From assembly GCA_027025255.1 (NCBI GenBank), contig JALVRC010000028.1, positions 1 to 6,877 of the forward strand: DNA of 6,877 bases, given 5' to 3'. This DNA is from Caldifarciminota bacterium (lineage in GTDB: Bacteria; Hydrothermota; Tepidihabitantia; B3-TA06; JALVRC01). Position numbers and translations under genes: made by a program. The notes under the pieces are model-generated. The model was not told the origin of the DNA. It searched no databases and worked only from the letters and a program-made list of their open reading frames with translations. Shown piece after piece: positions 6,873 to 6,877 of this stretch (position 1 is its first letter; each line of letters opens with the position of its first letter).

Positions 6873-6877
6873 TATAT

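Overview
The window is AT-rich and almost entirely coding. It holds two tightly packed gene sets that converge near position 4600. The left set reads rightwards: the 3' part of a B12-binding-type radical SAM gene, a serine-palmitoyltransferase-like alpha-oxoamine synthase, a YghO-like GNAT acyltransferase, and an O-antigen ligase/polymerase-type membrane protein. The right set reads leftwards from about 6831: an ODP-type (oxygen-binding diiron protein) metallo-beta-lactamase-fold gene, then a predicted outer-membrane beta-barrel protein with periplasmic domains in front. Every same-strand junction is an overlap of 4 to 14 bases, so both sets look like operons with translational coupling. There are no RNA genes, mobile elements, CRISPR arrays or intergenic stretches of note.

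The organism looks like a low-GC Gram-negative (diderm) bacterium, probably anaerobic or microaerophilic. This rests on the barrel protein with a C-terminal beta-signal, the O-antigen-ligase-like protein, the radical SAM enzyme and the diiron ODP protein. The phylum cannot be fixed from the sequence.

The most coherent biology is in the left set. An enzyme that condenses an amino acid with an acyl thioester is followed by a GNAT protein of the kind linked to bacterial ceramide synthesis. Together they suggest a sphingolipid-like or other N-acyl aminoketone lipid, possibly modified by the radical SAM enzyme and linked to surface glycan by the membrane protein. No 3-ketosphinganine reductase, dedicated acyl carrier protein or acyl-ACP synthetase is visible here.

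Three structural oddities stand out. The O-antigen-ligase-like gene has no ATG, GTG or TTG where it should start; it appears to begin at CTG 3257, inside the stop of the gene before it, which restores 75 residues that an ATG-based call loses. The radical SAM barrel appears to lack the segment carrying its third beta-strand. The barrel protein has a very short signal-like N-terminus, with a basic stretch lying in frame just before its only start codon.
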